A stretch of DNA of 14,094 nucleotides from an uncultured Eubacteriales bacterium (GCA_948949055.1 CARBWQ010000010.1:1-14094), one strand, 5' to 3'; shown: positions 1 through 9,080, numbered from the stretch's first letter. The notes: generated by a model from the sequence alone, not told the origin. A program made the numbers and translations.

Positions 1-3000
1 CAACTGACGAAGGCAGACAAGAAAGTGATGATTTTAGTTTCACACTTGATAATGGAAAGATCAATACAGATGGTGGAAAAGATTATACAATTCATGTGAA
101 TTTAATTAAGAAAGAAGAGTCAGGCTCAACCATTGGCACAACCATTTACAATAGACTTAATGTTGAAATTGTTAGTGGTGGCGAAAATATTGAAAGCTAC
201 GAGTATAACACTGCAAATGGTGAGTTTAAGTTAAGCTTAAAAGATTATATTGACTCTGATAAAGTAGTTACTTTTGCAGTTTATACAAACTTAGGCTACT
301 TGGCAACTATGACAGTAAATCTAAAAGCCAATGTAACTTATATTCCATCTGAAAGCACAACAAGCCTGAATGGTGGAAGAGAGTATGCTCTTGATTCAGA
401 TTTTATACATTTAATAGAAAATGGAACAAAAATAGAGAATTTTGACATTATTCAAACAAAAATTTCTGGTGACGGAAAGGATCTTGTAAGAATAGATGGA
501 AAAACAATAGTTGTTGGCGATCTTATTTCAGATAAGAAGATAATGATAAATTATATTATTAATATTTGTCCAACTTGTCTTAGTGATGATCAATGTACTG
601 AGTGCCAAGACGGTCAATATACAAGACAATTTATCTTCTCACAAGAATATTCTTTGAAGCAAAATGTTATTCCAGTAAATTCACTCGTTGCAAATGGTGA
701 AACAATTGCAGGAGGCGAACATACTGTTGATTTGACAAGTTTATACAACCTTATAGGGGAAGAAAAGGAGTTAAATAACATTTCTATCAATACTACTTCT
801 TCAAATCCTGCTTTTGGTGGTATAGAAGGAAACAAAATTAAGACAAATTTTGTTTCAGAAAAAGTTACACTTGAACTCATCTTACAAGTGCAAATAAAAT
901 TTGGTGATACAATTCAAACTTATAATGTAACTTACTCTTTTGTAGTAGCTCCAAGCGTGAAAATCGTTGTGAGCTATCCAGTTCCTAATGATACAGCAAA
1001 CTTAGATTATGAGTTTATTGAAACAGGAACAAAATTTGGAAATATACTTGCACTTTTACAAAATAAACCAATATTTAGTGATCAAACTCGCGTTAAAATC
1101 TTTAATGGTGAGCTGAGCGATAACGGAATTGTAGAATACAACGATGAACTTACAGAATTTGATACAGAAACTCTTTCAGTGATTATTAATAGTCAAAGCG
1201 ACAATTCAATAGTTAAAGTATCAGATGAAAAAGTTAGCACTAATGGTGTGATAGCAAACGATGGCATAGTAACCTTTGATAGAGTTAACACTTCTGGTAT
1301 GGAGGCAAGTGTAGAACTTGGCATAACTTATCAATCGGTTAGTGCAACATATCTTATTAAGATTATGACAAATACTCTTTCACTTTCTCTTCAAACTGTT
1401 TCAAATTATACACAGCAAGGTGAATATACTGACGAAACTAGTACAACTTTAATCAGTTATGAAAAGGTCTATGTTGATAAAACATCAACTGAAAATCTAT
1501 TCGCTGGTGGAAGACTTGTCTATGCTTCACTTAATACTACTATGGCAGGCTATGCAGATGAATATTTCTTCGTATTCTCTTCATTAAGTGAAAATGGAAT
1601 CAGAAAATATTATTCTTCGTATCCAATTTATATTTCAGCTAACGATCAAAGCAAAAATCTTTATTACGATTTAGGAATTTCTTTACTTGGTAAAACTTTT
1701 GAAGGTGTATATCTTACTTCGGCAATAGAAAATGCTGGCATTGGTATTCGTGGAGAGGAGCGTGAGCTTGTTAAAGCGTCAAATGCCAATGTAGAAAATG
1801 ATCAAACTGATGGAAGAGTTTCCATAAATATAGATGATTTACCTACAAATTTTGCAAATAACATATTTGTTATAGAAAATAATAAACCAAAAGTTACTCT
1901 TGCAAATAGAATTCAACTTAAATATGGCGTTGATGATAATGGCAATGATATTTTAGTTGATTACAATAAATACAAAACTATTTTTGAAAATAGCGATGTT
2001 TCCATTGATGCTGAAAGTGGAAAATTAGATAAAATTCAAAAAGCATCAAAGGAGTATTCTTTTGACAAAAAAGATGGTTCAATTGTTAGCACAAAAGTAT
2101 TTAATTTTAATTATTACTTTATGCCAAGCATAGATATTGAAGTTGCTGAGCGAGCAACAATGGCCGGAAACTATGTGACATTGGAAGTTAACCAGGAAAA
2201 TGTAAGTTTAAATACTTTACTTGGAATTAAACATCCTACAACAAACAGACAAATTTCTGTGGGTGATTTTACAACTGAAAATTCTGGTATTGTCTTTGAA
2301 ACTATTTATTTTAATAACAATACAGAGTTAGCTGAATATGACAGCATTTTAAAGAACTATCTCTCACTTTACAATTTCTCTGCGTTTAAGAGAGAAGTTA
2401 ATGATGACGGTGTAAATCTTTCAGGTAATTACTTATATCTATCTAGGGCTGATATTTCAAACAGAAGTGGATATATTTATGATTACAGCTTAATTCCTCT
2501 TGGTGCAAAAAACACTGGTGATTTCGTGCTTGGTAAGATAACTTACAAGGTTAGTGGTTTTGAAATGGTGTATTATGCAGTTATCAAAATAGTCCCTGAT
2601 TATATTGTTACATTTGGTGGAAGTGTTGATAATTCAATGACCGAAGAAGATGGCACTATAATTTCAAACCATATAGTTAATGAAATTGCCAAAACCACAA
2701 CATTAGATAAGCAAACTTACTACAATAATTTTACTCTCACTGGTGAAAATGGCTATATGTCAATAAAACATAAGAATGGAAGTGGAATTAAAAATGAGCT
2801 TTCTACATCAAACTTTAAACTTCAAATGCCTACCGATAGATTGTTTGAGGGTGTGACTTATAATAGTTCTGACAATATAGAAAAGAAAATCTTCTATTCT
2901 GATTCTAGCAACTTATCTAAAAATTGGCAAAAGGAAGATAATAATTATTCTTACAATTCATCAAATTCTGTTAAGTTTGAAAGCGTAAGAGAAGTCGTTT

Positions 3001-4979
3001 TCGGTAATCAATACTATTTTATAGAAGGTAAAGATGGCTATGGTTATCAATATAGAATTTACTTTATGCTTAGAGCAACAAAGCAAACTCCTTCTATTAT
3101 TGATACTATCACTATAACCGAGGAAGAATATTTTGATTTAGGCGTACAATATCAAGAACTTTCTATCACAAAGAATCAAAGTTCAGCAAAGGACTCTTAT
3201 CTTTTAAATACATCTGCTCCAAGGACACCACAATCAAATGATACAAATGTTAAATTGATTAATTTTGAAGGTATTGAAACTTGGCAATTTATTAGGGATT
3301 ATACAGTTGCACAAACATCAGATAATTCCAAAATATATTTAAATTCTTTATCTAATACAACTGCAAATGTAGGATATGGGGATGATATTTATGAAGTTAA
3401 TAATGAAAACGCTTTAAATAATAAAATTGACGAAATAATAGGTTCAGAGAATTACTTAAAATTCCCAATGCTTAATTATATTTCTGTTGAAAGTATCAAA
3501 CTCTTTGATCCTCAAACCGATCTTGAAATTCAAGAAATTACAAGAAATAGTGGAACAGGAGAAGGCTTAGGCTGGGCGTTTGCTACCGATGCGTCAGGCA
3601 GATTTGGAAACGAAGCTACAAGTTCAACTGATACATCAGATAAATCTGAATCAACTACAACACCATCTTCACCAGAGGAAACGCCTGTTGTTGCTGGCAA
3701 AGGACCAAGAGGTGTATTAGGTATTAATGAAAATAACAAAGATTACGATAGCAATCTTTGGAAAATGCCAATATTAAAAAATACCGATATATTTAAAGAT
3801 GGAAATACTGCAACTTTAAGACTTGTAGTTAAATTAAAATATGATTCAAATCATGGCGAAGACTCAATTATTGAAACTTGCGATTGTGCTATAAATATAA
3901 CTGTCGTTAAAAAGGCATCTTTCGCTGTTCAAGATCCAAGGGTTGTTCAAGATGGAGAAGCTTTTGCTTTGTCAGAGAAGATAGTAGGAAATGTATCAAA
4001 CACAAATGGCAATAACAATGTAAAAATAGAAGGCTTCTTAAATGATACCTTGGAAGTACTTGTTCCAGCCAACAACTCAACTACTTTCGAAATGACTTTA
4101 ACAAGAGACGGAGAAGAAATTAAAAGAACTTCTGTTACTTGTCAAAATACAGGTTCAAGTTTTGCAAGAACTGAATATATTTCAATGTCACAATACTTTG
4201 GCGTTAACGTAAAAGAGAATGACACTATAAATATTGTTTCAATTTCAAATGATAGAACTAAATTCTATTATATTACCAATCCTGCAAATAATAATGGTTA
4301 TATCGAAAATAAAGAATTTACAATTAGCAAAAATGAAAATGATGTTGTTTATGTAGAACATGCAAGTCTACTTAGTGCTACTGGAAGTTATGATGTAAAT
4401 AAACATTATATAGCAATATGTAGTTATAGTAATGAAACTACTTCAACAAATCCTGACGAAACAACTGGTGGTGAAACAACTGTTGACGAAACTACTACTC
4501 AGACAAACAACTATTATTATAGAGTATCTGCAAGATACAGTGTTACAGGACGTGTATATAAACTTGGTCGTGGCTCATCTTACACTGGTGAAATAGCATA
4601 TACTTTACCAAAAGGTGAAACAAGTATAGCACTCAGTAAATGGAATGCCGGAAATAAATCTTTCATGCTATATCAAGGTTATACATTTCAGGGTAGTGGA
4701 ATTTTACAAAATAATAGTGCTATTACAATCGGCGAAAGTATAACTCCATATTTGAGCTTTATGATAGATGAAAGTTCATCAAGTGGAACAACTGTTGGTA
4801 AAGCGAAGATAGATGCAAATGGAACTATCACATTAGAAAAAGGTTTTGGACTTGACCAATATATCAAGGTCGTAGTACTTATGAAAGTTTCTGGTGCAGA
4901 TAGAAATATCAGCGTAGATGATGGCGCTGGTCAATTAAGACTCGGAGTACTCAACTTAGGACGTGAAAGAAATTCTTAA
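1..4979 (+). CDS. giant secreted/surface beta-rich protein, 5'-truncated
   Basis: The reading frame is open from base 3, so the true start lies upstream of the window; the in-frame GTG at 96 is internal. About 1658 residues are visible, ending at TAA 4977-4979. I do not recognise a named family. The sequence is rich in Asn, Ser, Thr, Asp and Glu, with alternating hydrophobic strands and recurring modules of the type 'xxGxxxxLxxLLxxxxxxxI' (near nt 360, 690, 2160 and 3930). This is consistent with degenerate Ig-like or Big-like extracellular domains. Two Ser/Thr/Glu-rich linkers (about nt 3612-3692 and 4432-4512) separate C-terminal modules. A CPTC-x5-CTEC cluster (nt 567-605) stands out because only about four other Cys occur. 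There is no LPXTG motif, C-terminal membrane helix or recognisable cell-wall repeat at the end, so any anchor must be N-terminal or non-covalent. Surface or secreted location and an adhesive or structural role are inference. The cardiolipin synthase gene follows with no terminator between. Confidence 0.75.
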   Translation, partial: TDEGRQESDDFSFTLDNGKINTDGGKDYTIHVNLIKKEESGSTIGTTIYNRLNVEIVSGGENIESYEYNTANGEFKLSLKDYIDSDKVVTFAVYTNLGYLATMTVNLKANVTYIPSESTTSLNGGREYALDSDFIHLIENGTKIENFDIIQTKISGDGKDLVRIDGKTIVVGDLISDKKIMINYIINICPTCLSDDQCTECQDGQYTRQFIFSQEYSLKQNVIPVNSLVANGETIAGGEHTVDLTSLYNLIGEEKELNNISINTTSSNPAFGGIEGNKIKTNFVSEKVTLELILQVQIKFGDTIQTYNVTYSFVVAPSVKIVVSYPVPNDTANLDYEFIETGTKFGNILALLQNKPIFSDQTRVKIFNGELSDNGIVEYNDELTEFDTETLSVIINSQSDNSIVKVSDEKVSTNGVIANDGIVTFDRVNTSGMEASVELGITYQSVSATYLIKIMTNTLSLSLQTVSNYTQQGEYTDETSTTLISYEKVYVDKTSTENLFAGGRLVYASLNTTMAGYADEYFFVFSSLSENGIRKYYSSYPIYISANDQSKNLYYDLGISLLGKTFEGVYLTSAIENAGIGIRGEERELVKASNANVENDQTDGRVSINIDDLPTNFANNIFVIENNKPKVTLANRIQLKYGVDDNGNDILVDYNKYKTIFENSDVSIDAESGKLDKIQKASKEYSFDKKDGSIVSTKVFNFNYYFMPSIDIEVAERATMAGNYVTLEVNQENVSLNTLLGIKHPTTNRQISVGDFTTENSGIVFETIYFNNNTELAEYDSILKNYLSLYNFSAFKREVNDDGVNLSGNYLYLSRADISNRSGYIYDYSLIPLGAKNTGDFVLGKITYKVSGFEMVYYAVIKIVPDYIVTFGGSVDNSMTEEDGTIISNHIVNEIAKTTTLDKQTYYNNFTLTGENGYMSIKHKNGSGIKNELSTSNFKLQMPTDRLFEGVTYNSSDNIEKKIFYSDSSNLSKNWQKEDNNYSYNSSNSVKFESVREVVFGNQYYFIEGKDGYGYQYRIYFMLRATKQTPSIIDTITITEEEYFDLGVQYQELSITKNQSSAKDSYLLNTSAPRTPQSNDTNVKLINFEGIETWQFIRDYTVAQTSDNSKIYLNSLSNTTANVGYGDDIYEVNNENALNNKIDEIIGSENYLKFPMLNYISVESIKLFDPQTDLEIQEITRNSGTGEGLGWAFATDASGRFGNEATSSTDTSDKSESTTTPSSPEETPVVAGKGPRGVLGINENNKDYDSNLWKMPILKNTDIFKDGNTATLRLVVKLKYDSNHGEDSIIETCDCAINITVVKKASFAVQDPRVVQDGEAFALSEKIVGNVSNTNGNNNVKIEGFLNDTLEVLVPANNSTTFEMTLTRDGEEIKRTSVTCQNTGSSFARTEYISMSQYFGVNVKENDTINIVSISNDRTKFYYITNPANNNGYIENKEFTISKNENDVVYVEHASLLSATGSYDVNKHYIAICSYSNETTSTNPDETTGGETTVDETTTQTNNYYYRVSARYSVTGRVYKLGRGSSYTGEIAYTLPKGETSIALSKWNAGNKSFMLYQGYTFQGSGILQNNSAITIGESITPYLSFMIDESSSSGTTVGKAKIDANGTITLEKGFGLDQYIKVVVLMKVSGADRNISVDDGAGQLRLGVLNLGRERNS
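4432..4512 (+). repeat. ETT low-complexity repeat encoding a Thr/Glu linker
   Basis: Within the giant surface protein, four ETT motifs (NETT, DETT, GETT, DETT) occur close together. The last three fall in a 5-residue rhythm (DETTG, GETTV, DETTT). At DNA level the repeated core is GAAACAACT or GAAACTACT. It probably encodes a flexible extracellular linker before the last beta-rich module. The codons are similar but not identical, so slippage is possible but not clearly favoured. Confidence 0.6.
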
Positions 4980-5007
4980 TTAAATAAAAAATAAATCATA
5001 CTAAATA

Positions 5008-5014
5008 AAAGGAG
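5008..5014 (+). promoter_or_regulatory. ribosome binding site deciding the cls start
   Basis: AAAGGAG lies 5 nt before ATG 5020. An in-frame GTG at 5014 overlaps the last base of this site and cannot be served by it, so ATG 5020 is the preferred start. Confidence 0.8.
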
Positions 5015-5019
5015 TGAAA

Positions 5020-6477
5020 ATGTTTGGCGAAATACTAAAATACATCATTACAATTGCAGCTTGCGTTAACTTTTTACTCCTTATAGGTATGGTTTTCCTA
5101 GAAAGAAGAAAACCTGAAAATATTATTGCATGGCTTACAATTCTTACCTTCTTGCCGATAATCGGATTTGGATTATATATTATCTTCGGAAGTGGGCTGA
5201 GTGTAAGAACAAGACGAATGATAAAAAGGAAGGCTATTTCTGAGCGTGATATCATACGTAATATTGATGGCATTCAAACACTTGACGAGGCAAGGATAGA
5301 TGACGTTTTGATGGAGAATCGTGAACTTGTTTCAATGTGTTATGCCTATGGCTCTTATCCTTTGCCAGGAAACGATATAAAAGTTTTCACTGGTGGCGAA
5401 GAAAAGATTAAAGCTTTAAAGGAAGATTTACTAAACGCAAAAACATCAATTAATATTGAATATTATATCTTTGCTAACGATAAAGTTGGAAAAGAAATTA
5501 TGGAAGTGCTTGTTAAAAAAGCAAAAGAGGGCGTTGATGTAAAACTTATTTATGATTCAATAGGCTCGCGAAAAGCTCCAAGACGTTTTTTCAAAAAACT
5601 AGAAGAATCTGGTGGACAAATAGGCGAATTCTTTCCTCCATTTATGCACATAAGATTAATAAATTTAAAACTAAACTATCGTAATCATAGAAAACTTGTT
5701 GTCATTGATGGACAGGTCGGATACACAGGTGGAGTTAATATCAGAGATGATCATATGAGTCGTGACAAAAAATTAAAACCTTGGCGTGATACTCATATCA
5801 GAATAGAGGGTAGTGGGGTCTATGGACTTCAAAATATCTTTTTAGATGATTGGCGTTATTGCAAAAATGATAACACTCCACCTCGACTTTATCTTGAAAA
5901 TGGTTGTTTCCCTAGTCCAAAGATTTGTGGTGATGCAACTGTACAAGTGTTGGCGTCAGGTCCAGACAGTCAAGTTCAAAGGATAAAAGAAACTTTTGTC
6001 AAAATGATAACTTGTGCAAAAGAAAGGGTTTATATTCAAACACCATATTTCATTCCAGATGATGTATTCTTCGCTGCACTGAGAATTGCAGTTAAAAGTG
6101 GAGTTGATGTCAGAATAATGGTTCCAAGAAAGCCTGATAAAAAGACTGTTTATTTGGCGACACTTTCCTATCTGAAAGAAATGGCAGAAATTGGTGTGAA
6201 AATCTATTTATATAATGGTTTCTTGCATAGCAAAGTTATGATAGTAGATGATAATTTATTATCTATTGGAACATGCAATATGGACAATCGTTCATTTGGA
6301 CTTAACTTTGAAAATACAGTGATAATTTACTCAAATGATTTAAATAAGAGTCACCAACAAATTTTTGCTGATGATATTAAAAATTCACAATTGGTAAATT
6401 TGAACTATTTTCAAAAGAAAAATTCGCTTACAAAAATGTTGCAAGCGATTATGCGACTTTTGTCCTCTTTATTCTAG
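5020..6477 (+). CDS. cls: cardiolipin synthase (phospholipase D superfamily)
   Basis: This membrane enzyme joins phosphatidylglycerol molecules to make cardiolipin. The 485-residue product has the usual family length and layout. Two N-terminal membrane helices (about residues 7-27 and 36-57) are joined by the typical RRKPENIIAWL loop. Two phospholipase D domains follow, each with an intact HKD motif: H223-x-K225-x4-D230 and H403-x-K405-x4-D410. Further family marks are YTGGVNI after HKD1, TPYFIPDD near 341-348, and NMDNRSF after HKD2. The start is ATG 5020, set by AAAGGAG at 5008-5014. The gap of about 40 nt after the surface-protein gene contains no hairpin and no clear promoter, so co-transcription is likely. 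Transcription ends at the hairpin 6494-6533. Several cls paralogues are common in Firmicutes, so the symbol denotes the family rather than a particular paralogue. Confidence 0.95.
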   Translation: MFGEILKYIITIAACVNFLLLIGMVFLERRKPENIIAWLTILTFLPIIGFGLYIIFGSGLSVRTRRMIKRKAISERDIIRNIDGIQTLDEARIDDVLMENRELVSMCYAYGSYPLPGNDIKVFTGGEEKIKALKEDLLNAKTSINIEYYIFANDKVGKEIMEVLVKKAKEGVDVKLIYDSIGSRKAPRRFFKKLEESGGQIGEFFPPFMHIRLINLKLNYRNHRKLVVIDGQVGYTGGVNIRDDHMSRDKKLKPWRDTHIRIEGSGVYGLQNIFLDDWRYCKNDNTPPRLYLENGCFPSPKICGDATVQVLASGPDSQVQRIKETFVKMITCAKERVYIQTPYFIPDDVFFAALRIAVKSGVDVRIMVPRKPDKKTVYLATLSYLKEMAEIGVKIYLYNGFLHSKVMIVDDNLLSIGTCNMDNRSFGLNFENTVIIYSNDLNKSHQQIFADDIKNSQLVNLNYFQKKNSLTKMLQAIMRLLSSLF

Positions 6478-6493
6478 AAAAAAGATAAATATT

Positions 6494-6533
6494 AAAAAAA
6501 GACATAAATTTCACTGAATTTATGTCTTTTTTC
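6494..6533. terminator. bidirectional intrinsic terminator
   Basis: The 10-bp stem GACATAAATT (6501-6510) pairs with AATTTATGTC (6517-6526) around the loop TCACTG. It is flanked by seven A on the left and six T on the right, so each strand gives a hairpin followed by a U-tract. It sits between the convergent cls gene and the ferritin-like gene and can end both transcripts. Confidence 0.85.
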
Positions 6534-6538
6534 TTTAA

Positions 6539-7786
6539 TTATTGAATTCTTCCTAAATCGGTGTTGTCTTTATTCCTAGATTTAAGTGACTTTATAGGAT
6601 GCTCTTTGTCTTGTACTCTATAATCTTCGCCAAACTTTTTAATATGATCATTAATTACCACGTGTGATGGCATCTTGTCCACATTTTTAATAAACTTATT
6701 TTGATATATGAAAAAGTCTGCCTTCTCTGGAAGTTTTTTGATGTTAATATAACTTTCTCTGTCGCCAGTATTATTGACGGTTTTTGAAATAATTTCTCTA
6801 ATATAATCTTTTTGAGGTTTGAAGTTGATTAGCTCTGGAAATTCACCATGAGGTATTACATCTTGCCAGTCTTTTTTCTCATATTTTCTAAGAAGCCTTA
6901 ATGCTTCATGAAGATGAGCAAGTTCTTGTTCATACAACATTGTCCAAATTTGTTTAATATTTTCGTCAACTTCGTCATTTAGCATAGAATAATATAGATA
7001 ACATTCAATATATTCATGCATCAAAAGTCCTTCAAGAGGAGAAGCCGTTGGGTCTATTAAACTGCCATATTGAGTAACATGGTCTTCTTCAACCATAGCG
7101 ATTTCGCTATAAATTTCACGGCCTACTTTGTGCTTGTAAAATGCACCGAGATTCATATAATAGTTCATGGTTTGTTGTTCTGCCGCAGTTATAATCGAAA
7201 CGTCGCACATGGCGAGTGGGTCGGCAGTTTTATTGCAAATATGGTTTTTTACACTATCATAAGGGTGTCTATGGTGTGCAACTGTTGGTCTAGCTGGCAT
7301 GATTTCAGTATAACTTCCAACATAATGTTCGGCGTGTTCACCCATATCTGTTTCAAGAAGGTTTGCATATCTATATAGATGGTCAAAGTCTTCAAGAAGG
7401 GCAAAATCAAGAGCATTTTTCACATTTTTATCTTTTTGTCTTCTAGCCAAAAGGGCAGTTAGATCAACTGCTAGTTGTTCATAACCGATAGTAGTTTGTA
7501 ATATATTTTCTTCTGGTGGTTTTAGTCCAGCAATAACTTTTTGTTGCTGTTGTTCAAGTTTGCGTAACAGTGCAACACTTCTTCTTATGTCATTGTCTGC
7601 ACAATGTCTATTTAAATGATGTTTTGACCACACGGCTTCATATTCTGTTCCGTTCATTAGAATACATCTGACGCGAGTGTAGGGATCGACTTCATTTTTG
7701 TTGTAAGGCTTTGGCGAAAGCATTTTCATGCTCATGATAATACTTTCAAGTTTCTTTGGTTTTTCTAAAAATGGGTTTATGTTCAT
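6539..7786 (-). CDS. ferritin-like (four-helix-bundle, di-metal) protein of unknown function
   Basis: The 415-residue soluble protein has no signal peptide or membrane helix. The start ATG (7784-7786) is preceded by a strong GGAGGA site (complement of about 7792-7797). The centre carries spaced acidic/His motifs typical of ferritin-like di-iron or di-manganese bundles: E132-D133-x2-H136, E233-x2-H236 (EEDH), E258/E261 (EYIE) and E288-x2-H291 (ELAH), each in a predicted helix. A His-rich stretch (residues 168-182) lies between the first two. The N-terminal 120 residues include a Gln-rich helix (about 77-84), and the basic C-terminal 100 residues are of unknown fold. The protein is much longer than rubrerythrin or ferritin. 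Redox or metal handling is inferred from the motifs only; the substrate is unknown. It appears to be a single-gene transcript that ends at the shared hairpin 6494-6533, while the lipoprotein transcript upstream ends at its own hairpin. Confidence 0.7.
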   Translation of the reverse strand: MNINPFLEKPKKLESIIMSMKMLSPKPYNKNEVDPYTRVRCILMNGTEYEAVWSKHHLNRHCADNDIRRSVALLRKLEQQQQKVIAGLKPPEENILQTTIGYEQLAVDLTALLARRQKDKNVKNALDFALLEDFDHLYRYANLLETDMGEHAEHYVGSYTEIMPARPTVAHHRHPYDSVKNHICNKTADPLAMCDVSIITAAEQQTMNYYMNLGAFYKHKVGREIYSEIAMVEEDHVTQYGSLIDPTASPLEGLLMHEYIECYLYYSMLNDEVDENIKQIWTMLYEQELAHLHEALRLLRKYEKKDWQDVIPHGEFPELINFKPQKDYIREIISKTVNNTGDRESYINIKKLPEKADFFIYQNKFIKNVDKMPSHVVINDHIKKFGEDYRVQDKEHPIKSLKSRNKDNTDLGRIQ

Positions 7787-7844
7787 AAATTTCCTCCATA
7801 AGTTATTCTTACCAAAAAACCAACTTTAATACATTTTATGGAAA

Positions 7845-7850
7845 ATTATA
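7845..7850 (-). promoter_or_regulatory. possible -10 box for the ferritin-like gene
   Basis: On the minus strand TATAAT lies about 60 nt upstream of the ATG at 7786, in the gap after the lipoprotein terminator. No good -35 hexamer is seen at 16-19 nt; the best match is three of six bases. In such AT-rich DNA this box alone is weak evidence. Confidence 0.3.
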
Positions 7851-7886
7851 ATTTACTAAATTAATATGTTTGTATGATTTTCTTAT

Positions 7887-7919
7887 ATAAAAAAAGATGC
7901 TTAATTATTAAGCATCTTT
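7887..7919 (-). terminator. intrinsic terminator of the lipoprotein gene
   Basis: A perfect 12-bp stem, AAAGATGCTTAA (7893-7904) with TTAAGCATCTTT (7908-7919), has a 3-nt loop. Read on the minus strand it is followed by a run of seven U (complement of 7889-7895). It begins about 10 nt after the lipoprotein stop codon. Confidence 0.88.
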
Positions 7920-7929
7920 AAGTTTAAAT

Positions 7930-8856
7930 TTAAGCTTGTTCTGGCATTGGTTGGTAGTCATCAAAACTTGGAAGTGTAATTTCACCATCAAAAGCAGTTG
8001 CTTCAAGTTTTGCTGAAATGTCCATAGGAATGTTTTCAAAGCTTATACTTTCCATATACATAGAATATACTATTTTAAAGCTAGTTTCAACTCTAATTCC
8101 ACTAATGTTATTATCCTTAAATACAACATAAACTACTAAGTCTTTTGCATTTTTAAGTTCAAATTGGTAAGTTTCAGAATTTAAGTCAGAAATCTTTGGT
8201 GCAAGAAATTCGTAAAGGAATTCGCCTTTAATTGTAGCTTTTACTTTATATTCACCTTCATTTTCATAAGTTTGAATTACAAAAGTATCTCCAAGAAGTT
8301 CAGCAGGTATATCTTCTAGTAGTTTGGTAAAATTAATTTCAGGAAGTGTAATTGCATCAGATTCATCTTCTCCTGAAACTGGAAGAGGAATATATAATTT
8401 TGTTGGCATTATTTGAGGTCCTGCAATTAGGAAATTAGACATATCTATATATGCATTATTGTTGCTTACATAACTATTTAAATTTTGGCTATAAGATTCT
8501 TTCCCAGCTGAGGTTGTCATCTTTAAGTTTGATGATGCAACAACTTGCGAACTTTCTTCTGTTCCTATTTTTGAGATGTTTTTAACTTTATTGTCCATTT
8601 TAACAGTCATTGTTGAATCTGGCATCTTTGCTTTAACATCAAGTACAATTCTTACACCGTCTATAAAAGAAGAGTCATTTGAAAGATTTTCATCAATTTT
8701 TGTTGCAACTGATGAATATTCTTCTACTTGTACATTAGAATAATTGCCTTTTACATCTACTAAGCCTTGATTATTATTCCCACCACAAGCAGTTAACAAG
8801 AGTGCACATGGAATAACAGCCAAACCAAGTGCGAGTGTTTTAATTGATTTTTTCAT
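7930..8856 (-). CDS. lipoprotein of unknown function
   Basis: The 308-residue product begins with a lipoprotein signal peptide: MKKS, a hydrophobic stretch, and the lipobox L21-T22-A23-C24 followed by GGNNN. C24 would be lipidated and the protein held on the outer face of the cytoplasmic membrane. The mature part has alternating beta-strand patterns and a few helices. It resembles Gram-positive lipoproteins with LolA/LppX-type folds, but I see no diagnostic motif, so that comparison is tentative. ATG 8854-8856 is chosen because GGGGGT (complement of 8861-8866) lies 4 nt upstream and because it gives a normal-length signal peptide. An in-frame ATG ten codons earlier (8884-8886) lacks a ribosome site. 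The gene has its own promoter (9033-9062) and terminator (7887-7919). It is divergent from the ABC exporter operon and shares its upstream region. Confidence 0.75.
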   Translation of the reverse strand: MKKSIKTLALGLAVIPCALLLTACGGNNNQGLVDVKGNYSNVQVEEYSSVATKIDENLSNDSSFIDGVRIVLDVKAKMPDSTMTVKMDNKVKNISKIGTEESSQVVASSNLKMTTSAGKESYSQNLNSYVSNNNAYIDMSNFLIAGPQIMPTKLYIPLPVSGEDESDAITLPEINFTKLLEDIPAELLGDTFVIQTYENEGEYKVKATIKGEFLYEFLAPKISDLNSETYQFELKNAKDLVVYVVFKDNNISGIRVETSFKIVYSMYMESISFENIPMDISAKLEATAFDGEITLPSFDDYQPMPEQA

Positions 8857-8860
8857 AATT

Positions 8861-8866
8861 ACCCCC
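8861..8866 (-). promoter_or_regulatory. G-rich ribosome binding site of the lipoprotein gene
   Basis: GGGGGT on the minus strand lies 4 nt before ATG 8854-8856. It differs from the usual GGAGGT by one base. It supports this start over the upstream in-frame ATG at 8884-8886, which has no purine-rich site. Confidence 0.6.
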
Positions 8867-9032
8867 ATAAAATTTTTATTTTTCATAATATCGGAAGATT
8901 AATAAATCTACATGAAATGTCATTTGAGTGAATCTAATGATAATACATAACAAAGAAGTTAAGCGTTAGCATCAAAAAGTTTCATTTTTTGAAAATTTAA
9001 AACTTGTTTTTATATTTTACTTCCGTAGTTTA

Positions 9033-9062
9033 ATTATATAACTTTAATTAAATTAAAGTCAA
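9033..9062 (-). promoter_or_regulatory. sigma-A-type promoter of the lipoprotein gene
   Basis: On the minus strand TTGACT (complement of 9057-9062) and TATAAT (complement of 9033-9038) are 18 nt apart. Transcription would start near 9026, giving a leader of about 170 nt before ATG 8856. I see no strong hairpin or recognisable riboswitch in that leader (8857-9026). Confidence 0.6.
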
Positions 9063-9080
9063 TAATTTTAAAAGATTTTA

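Noticed and set aside
96..98. GTG as start of the giant surface protein
   Set aside because: The frame is open to the left edge of the window with the same composition, and no ribosome site precedes this GTG.
614..880. 88-codon minus-strand reading frame
   Set aside because: It is antisense to the surface-protein gene, has no ribosome site and resembles no protein family.
3530..3739. 69-codon minus-strand reading frame
   Set aside because: It is a shadow of the Ser/Thr-rich linker of the surface protein; the composition follows from the opposite strand.
4700..4979. LPXTG or other sortase anchor at the end of the surface protein
   Set aside because: The C-terminus contains no LPXTG-like motif, hydrophobic helix or basic tail in the expected order.
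5001..5273. 90-codon minus-strand reading frame over the start of cls
   Set aside because: It is antisense to the membrane-helix region of cls, which gives a spurious hydrophobic product.
7070..7378. 102-codon plus-strand reading frame
   Set aside because: It is antisense to the metal-motif region of the ferritin-like gene, which has the better ribosome site, terminator and motif evidence.
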